Positions 1 to 6,473 of a stretch of 6,915 nucleotides of DNA are shown here, one piece after another (the stretch's first letter is position 1; every line of letters begins with the position of its first letter). Position numbers and translations under genes: made by a program. The DNA is from an uncultured Prevotellaceae bacterium (GTDB taxonomy: Bacteria > Bacteroidota > Bacteroidia > Bacteroidales > Bacteroidaceae), in assembly GCA_947306605.1 (NCBI GenBank), contig CAMZHB010000092.1, positions 1 to 6,915 on the forward strand, written 5' to 3'. The notes beneath the pieces were generated by a model. It was given only the letters and a program-made list of their open reading frames with translations, had not been told where the DNA came from and ran no database searches.

Positions 1-1128
1 GCAACGTTGCTGTCGGTGAAGTTGGGCGAGCGCGATTATGACACGTCCAGGCGTATACTTGGCAACGTGTTGGTGATGAATGTGGTGATGGGCGTGTTGG
101 TGGCTGCTCTTATGCTGTTGTTTATTGATCCGATTCTCTATTTCTTTGGTGCAAGTGAGGAAACGATTCGCTATGCCCGCGATTTCATGCGGGTGATACT
201 CTACGGCAACGTGGTGACGCATCTGTATTTGGGCTTGAATGCGTTGCTGCGCAGTGCAAGCCATCCCAAACGGGCTATGGTGGCCACCATCTATACGGTG
301 CTCATCAATGTGGTGCTGGCCCCGCTGTTTATCTACGGCTTTCATTGGGGCATAAAAGGCGCAGCCTGGGCCACGGTCCTGTCACAGACAATAGTGTTGT
401 TCTGGCAATTCAAGATGTTCAGCCGCAAGGATGAACTCTTGCATTTCCAACGTGGCATCTACCGGTTGAGGCGCAACATCGTGAGTCAGTCGCTTGCCAT
501 CGGCATGTCGCCGTTTCTGATGAATTTGTGCGCCTGTATGATTACGGTTGTCATCAACTGGAGCCTGTCACATTATGGAGGAGACATGGAGATAGCCAGT
601 TTTGGCATTGCCAATCGTCTGGCTTTCCTTTTCCTGATGGTGGTCATAGGTCTCAACCAAGGCATGCAGCCCATTGCAGGTTATAACTATGGTGCCAGAC
701 TGTATGACCGATTGCACGAGGTGCTGATTCGGACGATAGTGATGGCCACGTGTGTGATGACCACAGGCTTTCTGCTGGGCATGTTGATGCCTGAACTGTG
801 TGCCCGCGCGTTCACTACCGCCCCTGAACTTATCGCCCGTGCATCTCACGACATGCGCATCCAGTTTCTGGCATTCCCAATTATCGGTTTCCAAATTGTG
901 ACCACGAACTTTTTCCAGTGCATAGGCATGCCCAGCAAAAGTATTTTCCTGTCGTTGTCGCGCCAGTTGATATTCTTGTTGCCGCCTTTGCTTCTTCTTC
1001 CACACATTATTGGAAGTGACGGCGTCTGGTGGAGTATGCCCATTAGCGATACTCTGGCTACCTTCACTACAGCATACCTTTTCTATCGACAAATGCGAAA
1101 ATTCAAAATGTTGGAGGCAAAACGATGA
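1..1128 (+). CDS. MATE family multidrug efflux transporter, 5'-truncated by the window edge
   Basis: This is an inner-membrane antiporter of the MATE family, which exports cationic drugs or metabolites in exchange for Na+ or H+. The reading frame is open from base 1, so the true start lies outside the window; the TTG at 7 is an internal Leu codon. About 375 residues are visible, against roughly 450 for a complete family member, so about 75 residues (around two helices) are missing. About ten hydrophobic segments can be seen. Family signatures are the opening LLSVKLGE, the second-half motif GLNQGMQPIAGYNYGA (near residues 218-233), and the C-terminal GVWWSMPISDTLA. The family assignment is firm; the substrate cannot be read from the sequence. 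The stop codon overlaps the start of the phosphoesterase gene, so the two are probably co-transcribed. Confidence 0.93.
   Translation, partial: ATLLSVKLGERDYDTSRRILGNVLVMNVVMGVLVAALMLLFIDPILYFFGASEETIRYARDFMRVILYGNVVTHLYLGLNALLRSASHPKRAMVATIYTVLINVVLAPLFIYGFHWGIKGAAWATVLSQTIVLFWQFKMFSRKDELLHFQRGIYRLRRNIVSQSLAIGMSPFLMNLCACMITVVINWSLSHYGGDMEIASFGIANRLAFLFLMVVIGLNQGMQPIAGYNYGARLYDRLHEVLIRTIVMATCVMTTGFLLGMLMPELCARAFTTAPELIARASHDMRIQFLAFPIIGFQIVTTNFFQCIGMPSKSIFLSLSRQLIFLLPPLLLLPHIIGSDGVWWSMPISDTLATFTTAYLFYRQMRKFKMLEAKR
1113..1117 (+). promoter_or_regulatory. Shine-Dalgarno-like GGAGG before the phosphoesterase gene
   Basis: GGAGG lies inside the last codons of the MATE gene, 7 bases before the ATG at 1125. 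It is the only strong SD-like site I see before a gene here; Bacteroidota usually initiate without one. With the ATGA stop/start overlap it suggests reinitiation or translational coupling. It could also be chance, since it encodes Leu-Glu-Ala of the pump. Confidence 0.5.
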
Positions 1129-1613
1129 TGCGAATAGGTTTGCTATCGGATACACACGGCTATTGGGACGAGCGTTATGCCACACATTTGTCTGAAGTCG
1201 ACCAAATATGGCACGCAGGTGACATAGGTTCTACGGAAGTGGCGTCGAAGTTGGCGGCCCTGCATCCTCTGAAAGCTGTGTATGGGAATGTGGACGGTGG
1301 TGACTTGAGAATGATGTTTAAGGAAATACTGCGCTTCCGGTGTGAAGAAGTGGATGTGCTGATGAAACACATAGGTGGATATCCGGGACGCTATGACCGC
1401 AGTGTCGTGGGTATACTGACAGAACGTCCGCCGAAACTGTTTGTCAGTGGTCATTCACATATTTTGAAGGTGCAATACGATGCCGCGCTTGGTTTGCTAC
1501 ACATCAATCCCGGGGCTGCCGGATTGCAGGGTTGGCAAAAGGTGCGCACATTGGTGCGTTTCTGTATTGACGGCGCAGAGATGAAAGACCTTGAAGTAAT
1601 TGAATTGAGATAG
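1125..1613 (+). CDS. YfcE/MJ0936-type metallophosphoesterase
   Basis: This is a small, probably cytoplasmic, dinuclear-metal phosphoesterase of the calcineurin-like superfamily. Homologues such as E. coli YfcE cleave phosphodiesters in vitro; the natural substrate is not established. All metal-site motifs are present in the 162 residues: D9-x-H11 (SDTHG), G32-D33 (HAGDIG), G54-N55 (YGNVD), H82 (KHIGG), and G109-H110-S-H112 (SGHSH), followed by the typical INPGAAG. Length matches the single-domain family, with no extra domain or signal peptide. Either ATG of the ATGATG (1125 or 1128) could start it; 1125 is used because it forms the 4-base overlap with the pump stop and sits 7 bases from GGAGG. 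menA begins 4 bases after its stop, so it is the middle gene of a probable operon. It is unlikely to be a broken gene because every catalytic residue is intact. Confidence 0.93.
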   Translation: MMRIGLLSDTHGYWDERYATHLSEVDQIWHAGDIGSTEVASKLAALHPLKAVYGNVDGGDLRMMFKEILRFRCEEVDVLMKHIGGYPGRYDRSVVGILTERPPKLFVSGHSHILKVQYDAALGLLHINPGAAGLQGWQKVRTLVRFCIDGAEMKDLEVIELR

Positions 1614-1617
1614 CAAG

Positions 1618-2502
1618 ATGCAAGTAAAGAAAAACAGCCTGTGGGCTTGGGTGCTGGCCATGCGGCCGAAGACTCTGTCTGGAGCTATGATACCGGTTAT
1701 GGTGGCTTCAGCGTTGGCATGGAGCGATGGACGGTTCCGTTTGTTTCCTGCACTAATCTGTCTGATTTTTGCCTGTCTGATGCAGGTGGCAGCCAATTTC
1801 ATTAATGATTTGTTTGATTTCCTCAAAGGAAGTGACCGCCTAGACCGCTTGGGACCGGAGCGTGCTTGTGCCCAAGGATGGATCAGCCCTCAAGCGATGA
1901 AATGGGGTATAGGGATAGTTCTCATGTTTGCTTGTTTGGCAGGTCTTTGTCTTTTGGACTTTGGCAACCCGACGGTACTTATCGGTATAGGTGTGGTATG
2001 TGTGGTTTTTGCTTTCCTATATACGACTTTATTGAGTTATTGCGGTCTGGGAGACGTATTGGTGTTGGTCTTTTTTGGATTGGTTCCTGTAGTGGTCACA
2101 TATTATGTGGTGGCAGAACAAATAACGCCTGCCGTGTGGTTGGCAGGTATCGTCTGTGGGTTGCTCATAGATACTTTGCTTGTATTGAATAATTATCGGG
2201 ACCGTGAGACAGACCGGCGTGATGGAAAGCACACGTTAGTATCCATGTTCGGAGAACAGTTTGGAAGTTTTTTCTATTTGTCTTTGGGTATATTGGCGTG
2301 GATTCTATGTTATGGTTTCTGGATCGGAGGACACAGACTGGCGTTTGTTCTGCCGTTATTGTATGTTCCAATTCATATAGCTACTTGGCGTGAGATGATA
2401 CAGATTAGTCGCGGCAAGGAGCTGAATCAGATTCTTGGCAAGACTTCCCGTAATATGCTTCTCTTTGCGTTGTTACTTGTTGCGGGCCTTCTGCTTTCTT
2501 AG
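1618..2502 (+). CDS. menA: 1,4-dihydroxy-2-naphthoate polyprenyltransferase (MenA)
   Basis: This is an integral membrane UbiA-superfamily prenyltransferase. It joins a polyprenyl diphosphate to 1,4-dihydroxy-2-naphthoate, giving demethylmenaquinone, the penultimate step of menaquinone synthesis for anaerobic electron transport. The 294-residue length fits the family. The N-terminal LAMRPKTL (residues 13-20) is typical of MenA. The first Asp-rich motif is N63-D64-LF-D67 with D73 (NDLFDFLKGSD). The second is D195-RET-D199 within NNYRDRETDRRDGK (191-204). These bind the Mg2+-diphosphate. About eight or nine hydrophobic helices surround them. The ATG at 1618 is 4 bases after the phosphoesterase stop, with no SD. 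The 3' end overlaps the opposing BASS gene by 30 bp. A related UbiA enzyme with another aromatic substrate is the main alternative; the motif spacing favours MenA. Confidence 0.93.
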   Translation: MQVKKNSLWAWVLAMRPKTLSGAMIPVMVASALAWSDGRFRLFPALICLIFACLMQVAANFINDLFDFLKGSDRLDRLGPERACAQGWISPQAMKWGIGIVLMFACLAGLCLLDFGNPTVLIGIGVVCVVFAFLYTTLLSYCGLGDVLVLVFFGLVPVVVTYYVVAEQITPAVWLAGIVCGLLIDTLLVLNNYRDRETDRRDGKHTLVSMFGEQFGSFFYLSLGILAWILCYGFWIGGHRLAFVLPLLYVPIHIATWREMIQISRGKELNQILGKTSRNMLLFALLLVAGLLLS

Positions 2503-3318
2503 AATGGCAACATACGTCAGTAGCACGACGTTCATCATCAGGGCGTAAACAATGGCCGGAACAGCCATTGCTCCATTATTGAAGATGAAAGGACTGGATG
2601 CTACTGCAATGGCTTGAGCCGCATTTTGCATTCCAACCTCAATAACAATCGTGCGGCGTTCTCGGGAAGTGAGCCGTGTGATTCGAGCCATAAGGGAGGC
2701 AATGGATGTCGCTAACAAAATGAGCAGAGTGATACAGAGACCGAGACGGGAGAAATTGGCGTAAATGGTTTCACGATGTTGCACAAAGAAAATAGCGGCC
2801 AACAACATGAGTGCCGGAAAAGCCAGTTTAGATAGTATGTGTTCGCACTTGTCGGCTGCAACTGGCCATTTCATTCTGACAAGAAGTCCTGCTATGATTG
2901 GCAAGAACATGAGCAAAAGATTTTGTACTATCAGATTGCTGACGGGAAGAGAAACCGTTTGTGATGCTACAAGACTCATGGCAAAGGGGAGTGTCAGCAG
3001 TGTGATTAAACTGCTCAGGGCTGTAAGTAGTACGGAGAGTGCTACGTCACCTCCGGCTAACATGGAGAACACGTTGGAAGAACTGCCGCCGGGGCAACAG
3101 GCAATGAGAACGATGCCCATCAGGAGGATTCCTTCAAAGCCGAAAGCAGTAGCCAATATGTATGCCAATGGGGGCAATAAGACGATTTGTCCGATGAGAG
3201 CTACAGTGACTGCGCGAGGACGACGCAATACCATACGGAAGTCGCTTGGCTGGAGTGTAAGTCCCAAATCGAACATCAGTAGGGTAAGTATGGGAAGTAC
3301 GATAAAAACGGTATTCAT
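2473..3318 (-). CDS. Bile acid:sodium symporter (BASS/SBF) family transporter
   Basis: This is a membrane transporter of the SBF/BASS family, which moves organic anions with Na+. Bacterial members carry varied substrates (bile acids in vitro, pantoate, other carboxylates), so the cargo is unknown. In 281 residues I see about nine hydrophobic segments. Hallmarks are MFDLGLTL (15-22), the first crossover motif CCPGGSSSNV (74-83) followed by LAGGDVALSVLLTALSS, and the second crossover motif E227-VGM-Q231-N232. S81/N82 and E227/Q231 match positions that bind Na+ in bacterial ASBT structures. The protein starts just before the segment equivalent to helix 2 of those homologues. An in-frame TAA nine codons upstream, inside the promoter octamer, excludes an N-terminal extension. 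It has its own promoter-like octamer and is separated from the regulator by hairpins, so it is probably monocistronic. Confidence 0.92.
   Translation of the reverse strand: MNTVFIVLPILTLLMFDLGLTLQPSDFRMVLRRPRAVTVALIGQIVLLPPLAYILATAFGFEGILLMGIVLIACCPGGSSSNVFSMLAGGDVALSVLLTALSSLITLLTLPFAMSLVASQTVSLPVSNLIVQNLLLMFLPIIAGLLVRMKWPVAADKCEHILSKLAFPALMLLAAIFFVQHRETIYANFSRLGLCITLLILLATSIASLMARITRLTSRERRTIVIEVGMQNAAQAIAVASSPFIFNNGAMAVPAIVYALMMNVVLLTYVAILRKQKARNK
2550..2570 (+). other. Perfect 7-bp hairpin downstream of menA, possible terminator
   Basis: CAATGGC (2550-2556) and GCCATTG (2564-2570) form a perfect stem with a 7-base loop, 47 bases after the menA stop and within the opposing BASS coding sequence (the Met-Ala-Val-Pro-Ala-Ile region). 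The following plus-strand bases CTCCATTATT are only mildly T-rich, so terminator function for the menA transcript is a guess. Confidence 0.25.
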
Positions 3319-3340
3319 TGGTGTCGCTTTTAATGAAATG

Positions 3341-3348
3341 CAAAGTTA
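3341..3348 (-). promoter_or_regulatory. Bacteroidota -7 promoter element for the BASS transporter
   Basis: The minus strand reads TAACTTTG, an exact match to the TAnnTTTG consensus, followed by CA as at three other sites in this window. It lies 22 bases before the BASS ATG, placing the transcript start about 15 bases upstream of the gene. I see no good TTG at the -33 position; that region is instead occupied by the dyad at 3361-3381. Confidence 0.6.
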
Positions 3349-3360
3349 ATGATTTTTTGC

Positions 3361-3381
3361 GAGGGAACGTTTTATTCCCTC
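3361..3381. repeat. Inverted repeat GAGGGAA-7-TTCCCTC in the BASS upstream region
   Basis: GAGGGAA (3361-3367) and TTCCCTC (3375-3381) are perfect reverse complements separated by 7 bases. The repeat covers the place where the -33 element of the BASS promoter should be, 12 to 33 bases upstream of the -7 octamer. It could be an operator bound by a dimeric regulator, or an RNA hairpin helping to end the regulator transcript. No T-run follows it on either strand, which argues mildly against a simple terminator. Confidence 0.45.
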
Positions 3382-3386
3382 TGATA

Positions 3387-3430
3387 ATATTACAAGCGCA
3401 CGCTCAATAATGGGCATGCGCTTGTAGTAT
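3387..3430 (-). terminator. Long hairpin after the response regulator gene, probable terminator
   Basis: TACAAGCGCA (3391-3400) and TGCGCTTGTA (3417-3426) form a perfect 10-bp stem around a 16-base loop. Three further A-T pairs can form outside it (3387-3389 with 3428-3430), across one mismatch or wobble. On the minus strand the hairpin begins 26 bases after the regulator stop and is followed by an A/T-rich stretch (ATATTATC), not a clean U-tract. Its position between two same-strand genes supports termination of the upstream transcript. Confidence 0.5.
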
Positions 3431-3456
3431 GTAGTTCCTGTTGCTTCCCGGAGATG

Positions 3457-4098
3457 TCAGATATAGTAATCTGCGGAATCAACAAGGCCTGCACGCAGAG
3501 CATACTTGGTGGCTTCGTATGCGGTGTTGACTTCCAACTTTCGGAAAATGTTTTTTCGATGGGTATTAACCGTATGGAAACTGGAGCATCGTGTAGCGGC
3601 AATCTCTTTGGTCGTTTTACCCAGTGCAATTTCCTTGAGTATCTCGGTTTCAGTGCGTGTGAGTTCCACTACAGTTGCGTGGTGGCGTGTTGGCAGTGAT
3701 AGCATTTGCTCCATGAATGAACGGCAAATGTAGCGTTCACCTCGTATTGCCAAGCGTAATGTCGTGTCAATTTCGGCTATTTCGCTGTTCTTATTCAATA
3801 GACTGAATGACGCACTCTCGGCCGTGATACGGCGTATGAAATCGTCGGTTAGTTCATCGCTGAAGAGAATCCAGTGTACAGCAGGGTAGCGTTGGCCGAC
3901 AGCAATGAGCGAGTCAATGTCAGGAAAATCAAAAAGCGTATAGTCAAGTACGACAACAGCCTTTTCTTCTTTGGCCAACAGCAAAAGCAATCGAGCACGT
4001 TCCGATGTTTCCAAAATTTTGGCGTCGGGAATAGGCTTGATAAGTGCTGTGAGGCCCAAGCGTGTGATATCCTGATTGTCGGACAATATGAATAACAT
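3457..4098 (-). CDS. NarL/LuxR-type response regulator (receiver + HTH)
   Basis: This is a cytoplasmic DNA-binding response regulator of 213 residues. The receiver domain covers about residues 1-120: likely phosphoacceptor D52 (VVLDYT), S80 at the Ser/Thr switch position, and conserved K103 (LLNK). The usual acidic pair after strand 1 reads D7-N8, so one metal-binding Asp appears replaced by Asn. The LuxR-type helix-turn-helix covers about 144-207: LTRTE (146-150), GKTTKEIA, then HTVNTHRKNIFRKL (175-188) as the recognition helix. I chose the ATG at 4098. The frame extends six codons further to a TTG at 4116, but that would lie upstream of a promoter-like octamer, and the receiver strand begins immediately at MLFILSD. 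No histidine kinase is visible. It lies 51 bases downstream of cysK on the same strand, so read-through from the sulfur operon is possible. Target genes are unknown. Confidence 0.9.
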   Translation of the reverse strand: MLFILSDNQDITRLGLTALIKPIPDAKILETSERARLLLLLAKEEKAVVVLDYTLFDFPDIDSLIAVGQRYPAVHWILFSDELTDDFIRRITAESASFSLLNKNSEIAEIDTTLRLAIRGERYICRSFMEQMLSLPTRHHATVVELTRTETEILKEIALGKTTKEIAATRCSSFHTVNTHRKNIFRKLEVNTAYEATKYALRAGLVDSADYYI

Positions 4099-4102
4099 GG
4101 TG

Positions 4103-4110
4103 CAAAGGTA
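4103..4110 (-). promoter_or_regulatory. Bacteroidota -7 promoter element abutting the regulator start codon
   Basis: The minus strand reads TACCTTTG, an exact TAnnTTTG match, followed by CACC and then the ATG of the response regulator. Only 4 bases separate the octamer from the start codon, so a transcript from it would be leaderless or nearly so. About 19 bases upstream there is only a weak CTG in place of the -33 TTG. Confidence 0.45.
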
Positions 4111-4149
4111 CGGCAAACTCTTGAAAATACAGCAGAAGATTATTAAAAA

Positions 4150-5097
4150 TCAGAGAGGATATTCATCAAAAGCGTACAATACTGTGGTCAGATAACGTTC
4201 GCCCGTGTCAGGCAGAAGAACGACAATCTTCTTTCCAGCATTCTCCGGACGTGATGCCAGCAGTTTGGCGGCATAAGTTGCGGCACCGGCAGAGAAACCA
4301 ACCAGAAGGCCTTCTGTATGGGCCAACTCGCGGCTAGTACGGATAGCATCGTCGTTTTCAACGGCAATTACCTCGTCGATTACATCCTTGTCATATGTTT
4401 TAGGGACGAAACCGGCACCTATTCCCTGAATTTTATGCGGACCGGCTTGCCCTCCACTAAGAACAGGCGACGCTGCGGGCTCTACAGCCACAACCTTTAC
4501 TTCGGGATTTTGTTCTTTCAAGTATTTGCCTGTTCCGCTAATGGTTCCGCCTGTACCTACACCGGCAACAAAAATGTCGACTCCACCGTCAGTGTCACGC
4601 CATATTTCAGGACCTGTCGTAAGATAATGGATTTCGGGATTGGCCGGGTTCTCAAATTGTTGAAGAATAATGGAACCGGAGATTTCGTCACGTAATTGGT
4701 TGGCTTTGTCTATCGCTCCCTTCATGCCTGCTGAGCCAGGAGTCAACTCCACACGTGCTCCATAAGCTTTAACTAGATTACGCCGTTCCATACTCATGGA
4801 ATCCGGCATGGTCAGAATCAATTTATACCCTTTGACTGCGCTGACAAAAGCTAAACCGACGCCTGTGTTTCCACTCGTGGGTTCAATGATGGTGGCTCCG
4901 GGCTGTAGAAGGCCTTTTTTCTCCGCATCTTCGACCATGGCAAAAGCGATGCGGTCCTTTACACTTCCTGCGGGATTGAAATATTCCAGTTTCGCAATGA
5001 CCTGTGCATTCAATTGATGGTTCTTCTCTATGCCTGTGAGTTCTACTAACGGCGTTCCGCCAATCAGGTCTGATAATTTTTTTGCAATCTTAGACAT
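4150..5097 (-). CDS. cysK: Cysteine synthase A (O-acetylserine sulfhydrylase)
   Basis: This is a cytoplasmic PLP enzyme (fold type II) that makes L-cysteine from O-acetyl-L-serine and sulfide. The 315 residues are full length. Visible landmarks are NPAGSVKDR with the PLP lysine K47, the substrate-binding TSGNTG loop (74-79), the phosphate-binding GTGGTISG (181-188), the IQGIGAGFVP segment (223-232), GFSAGAA with S269 contacting the PLP ring nitrogen, and the C-terminal LLPDTGERYLTT. The N-terminal LIGGTPLVEL is typical. The ATG at 5097 follows the metY stop by 36 A/T-rich bases with no promoter octamer or hairpin, so it is most likely transcribed with metY. The start has no SD. A cystathionine beta-synthase-like member is the main alternative, but there is no CBS domain and the sequence fits CysK better. 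Confidence 0.95.
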   Translation of the reverse strand: MSKIAKKLSDLIGGTPLVELTGIEKNHQLNAQVIAKLEYFNPAGSVKDRIAFAMVEDAEKKGLLQPGATIIEPTSGNTGVGLAFVSAVKGYKLILTMPDSMSMERRNLVKAYGARVELTPGSAGMKGAIDKANQLRDEISGSIILQQFENPANPEIHYLTTGPEIWRDTDGGVDIFVAGVGTGGTISGTGKYLKEQNPEVKVVAVEPAASPVLSGGQAGPHKIQGIGAGFVPKTYDKDVIDEVIAVENDDAIRTSRELAHTEGLLVGFSAGAATYAAKLLASRPENAGKKIVVLLPDTGERYLTTVLYAFDEYPL

Positions 5098-5133
5098 AAT
5101 ATGGGTAATTTGAGATATTAAATGTTTTGATTT

Positions 5134-6426
5134 TTAATTAATGGCGTCAAGAGCTTGGCTTATATCATCGATAATGTCATCGATGTGTTCAGTGCCAATA
5201 CTCAGACGAATGGTTGAAGGATAGATGTGTTGTTCTTCTAACTCCTCTGCCGATAGTTGCGAGTGAGTTGTCGTGGCAGGATGAATTACCAGGCTCTTCA
5301 CGTCGGCGACATTTGCCAGCAAGGAGAATATTTCCAAATGGTCAATAAATGTCCATGCCTCGTCTTGTCCTCCTTTAACCTCGAATGTAAAGATGGAGCC
5401 GGCGCCTTGTGGGAACAATTTTTCATACAAAGCATGGCTGGGATGTTCTGGGAGCGAAGGGTGATTTACCCGTGCTACCTTCGTATGCTTTGACAAGAAT
5501 TTTACAACTTTCAAGGTGTTGAATACATGTCGCTCTACACGCAGACTGAGTGTCTCGAGTCCTTGTAACAGAATCCAAGCGTTGAAGGGTGAAATGGCGG
5601 CTCCCGTATCGCGTAAGATGACGGCACGGATTCGTGTCACAAAAGCTGCTTTCCCCGCCACATCAGCAAAAACGGCTCCGTGATAGCTCGGGTCGGGCAG
5701 AGCAAGTGTGGGATACTTGTCGGCATTGGCTTTCCAATCAAACGTGCCGGCATCGACAATCACTCCGCCCAAACTGCTGCCATGCCCTCCGATGAACTTG
5801 GTAGCAGAGTGTACCACAACATCTGCTCCGTGTTCTATGGGACGAATCAGATACGGTGTGCCAAACGTGTTGTCCACAATGACAATGGTTCGATGACGGT
5901 GAGCAATTTCTGCGATGTGGTCAATGTCTGTTACGCTGGCGTTGGGATTTCCGAACGTTTCTATCATGACAGCCTTGGTGTTGGGACGGAACGCACACTC
6001 CACTTCCTCGAAGTCATCGGGATTGACAATAGTAACCTCCACACCTTGTGTTGTCAGCGTGTGCTCCAAGAGATTGTAAGTACCTCCGTACAAATTGTTG
6101 GCAGCAATCACATGGTCTCCGTTTCTAGCCACATTCTGCAGGGCGTAGGTTATGGCGGCAGCTCCTGAGGCCACGGCCAATCCGGCTACACCACCCTCAA
6201 GGGCAGCCACACGTTCCTCGAAGACACTCTGTGTGGTGTTTGTCAGACGTCCGTAGATGTTTCCGGCATCACGGAGTCCGAAACGGTCAGCGCCATGCTG
6301 GGCATTGCGGAAGACATATGATGTCGTCTGGTAAATGGGCACGGCGCGGGAATCAGTCGTAGGGTCTGGCTGCTCTTGCCCCACATGAAGTTGTAAAGTT
6401 TCGAAATGCAATTTTTTTGTTGACAT
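5134..6426 (-). CDS. metY: O-acetylhomoserine sulfhydrylase (aminocarboxypropyltransferase)
   Basis: This is a cytoplasmic PLP enzyme of the Cys/Met metabolism family (fold type I). It makes L-homocysteine from O-acetyl-L-homoserine and sulfide, the direct sulfhydrylation route to methionine. At 430 residues it has the length of MetY; cystathionine synthases and lyases are nearer 380-400. The PLP lysine is K210 in HSATKFIGGHG, D185 in VDNTF supports the pyridine nitrogen, Y58 and R60 in YGRLTN reach the phosphate of the partner subunit, and R407 in IRLSIGTEH binds substrate carboxylate. The extended segment at about 227-300, including DPSYHG and RDTGAAISPFNAW, is typical of the O-acetylhomoserine enzymes. 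It is the first gene of the metY-cysK unit and has a good promoter 58 bases upstream. The leader just before the ATG is A-rich. No riboswitch is recognised. Confidence 0.95.
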   Translation of the reverse strand: MSTKKLHFETLQLHVGQEQPDPTTDSRAVPIYQTTSYVFRNAQHGADRFGLRDAGNIYGRLTNTTQSVFEERVAALEGGVAGLAVASGAAAITYALQNVARNGDHVIAANNLYGGTYNLLEHTLTTQGVEVTIVNPDDFEEVECAFRPNTKAVMIETFGNPNASVTDIDHIAEIAHRHRTIVIVDNTFGTPYLIRPIEHGADVVVHSATKFIGGHGSSLGGVIVDAGTFDWKANADKYPTLALPDPSYHGAVFADVAGKAAFVTRIRAVILRDTGAAISPFNAWILLQGLETLSLRVERHVFNTLKVVKFLSKHTKVARVNHPSLPEHPSHALYEKLFPQGAGSIFTFEVKGGQDEAWTFIDHLEIFSLLANVADVKSLVIHPATTTHSQLSAEELEEQHIYPSTIRLSIGTEHIDDIIDDISQALDAIN

Positions 6427-6452
6427 AGTCCTTTGTTTTATTAGTTATTATT

Positions 6453-6473
6453 TTCCTTGTTTCAAAACAGGAA
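6453..6473 (-). other. Bulged hairpin in the metY 5' leader
   Basis: On the minus strand TTCCT-GTTT pairs with AAAC-A-AGGAA, giving an 8-9 bp stem with one bulged A and a tight loop. It lies within the predicted leader of about 50 bases, ending 26 bases before the metY ATG. No U-run follows, so it is not an obvious attenuator. It may protect the 5' end or bind a regulator; the function is unknown. Confidence 0.35.

Noticed and set aside
568..1185. A 205-codon open frame on the minus strand opposite the MATE gene
   Set aside because: The translation has no recognisable family features, is rich in His, Gln and Arg as expected of an antisense shadow, and lies opposite a well-conserved membrane protein.
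2765..3349. A 194-codon plus-strand open frame opposite the BASS transporter
   Set aside because: It is a shadow of the transporter: the real gene has both family motifs and a promoter, while this frame has low-complexity Ser/Arg/Met-rich composition.
3457..4116. Longer form of the response regulator starting at the TTG at 4116
   Set aside because: The six added residues precede the first receiver strand, the start is TTG rather than ATG, and the promoter-like octamer would lie inside the coding sequence.
5680..6168. A 162-codon plus-strand frame within metY
   Set aside because: It is antisense to the PLP-binding core of metY, with no family signature or promoter.
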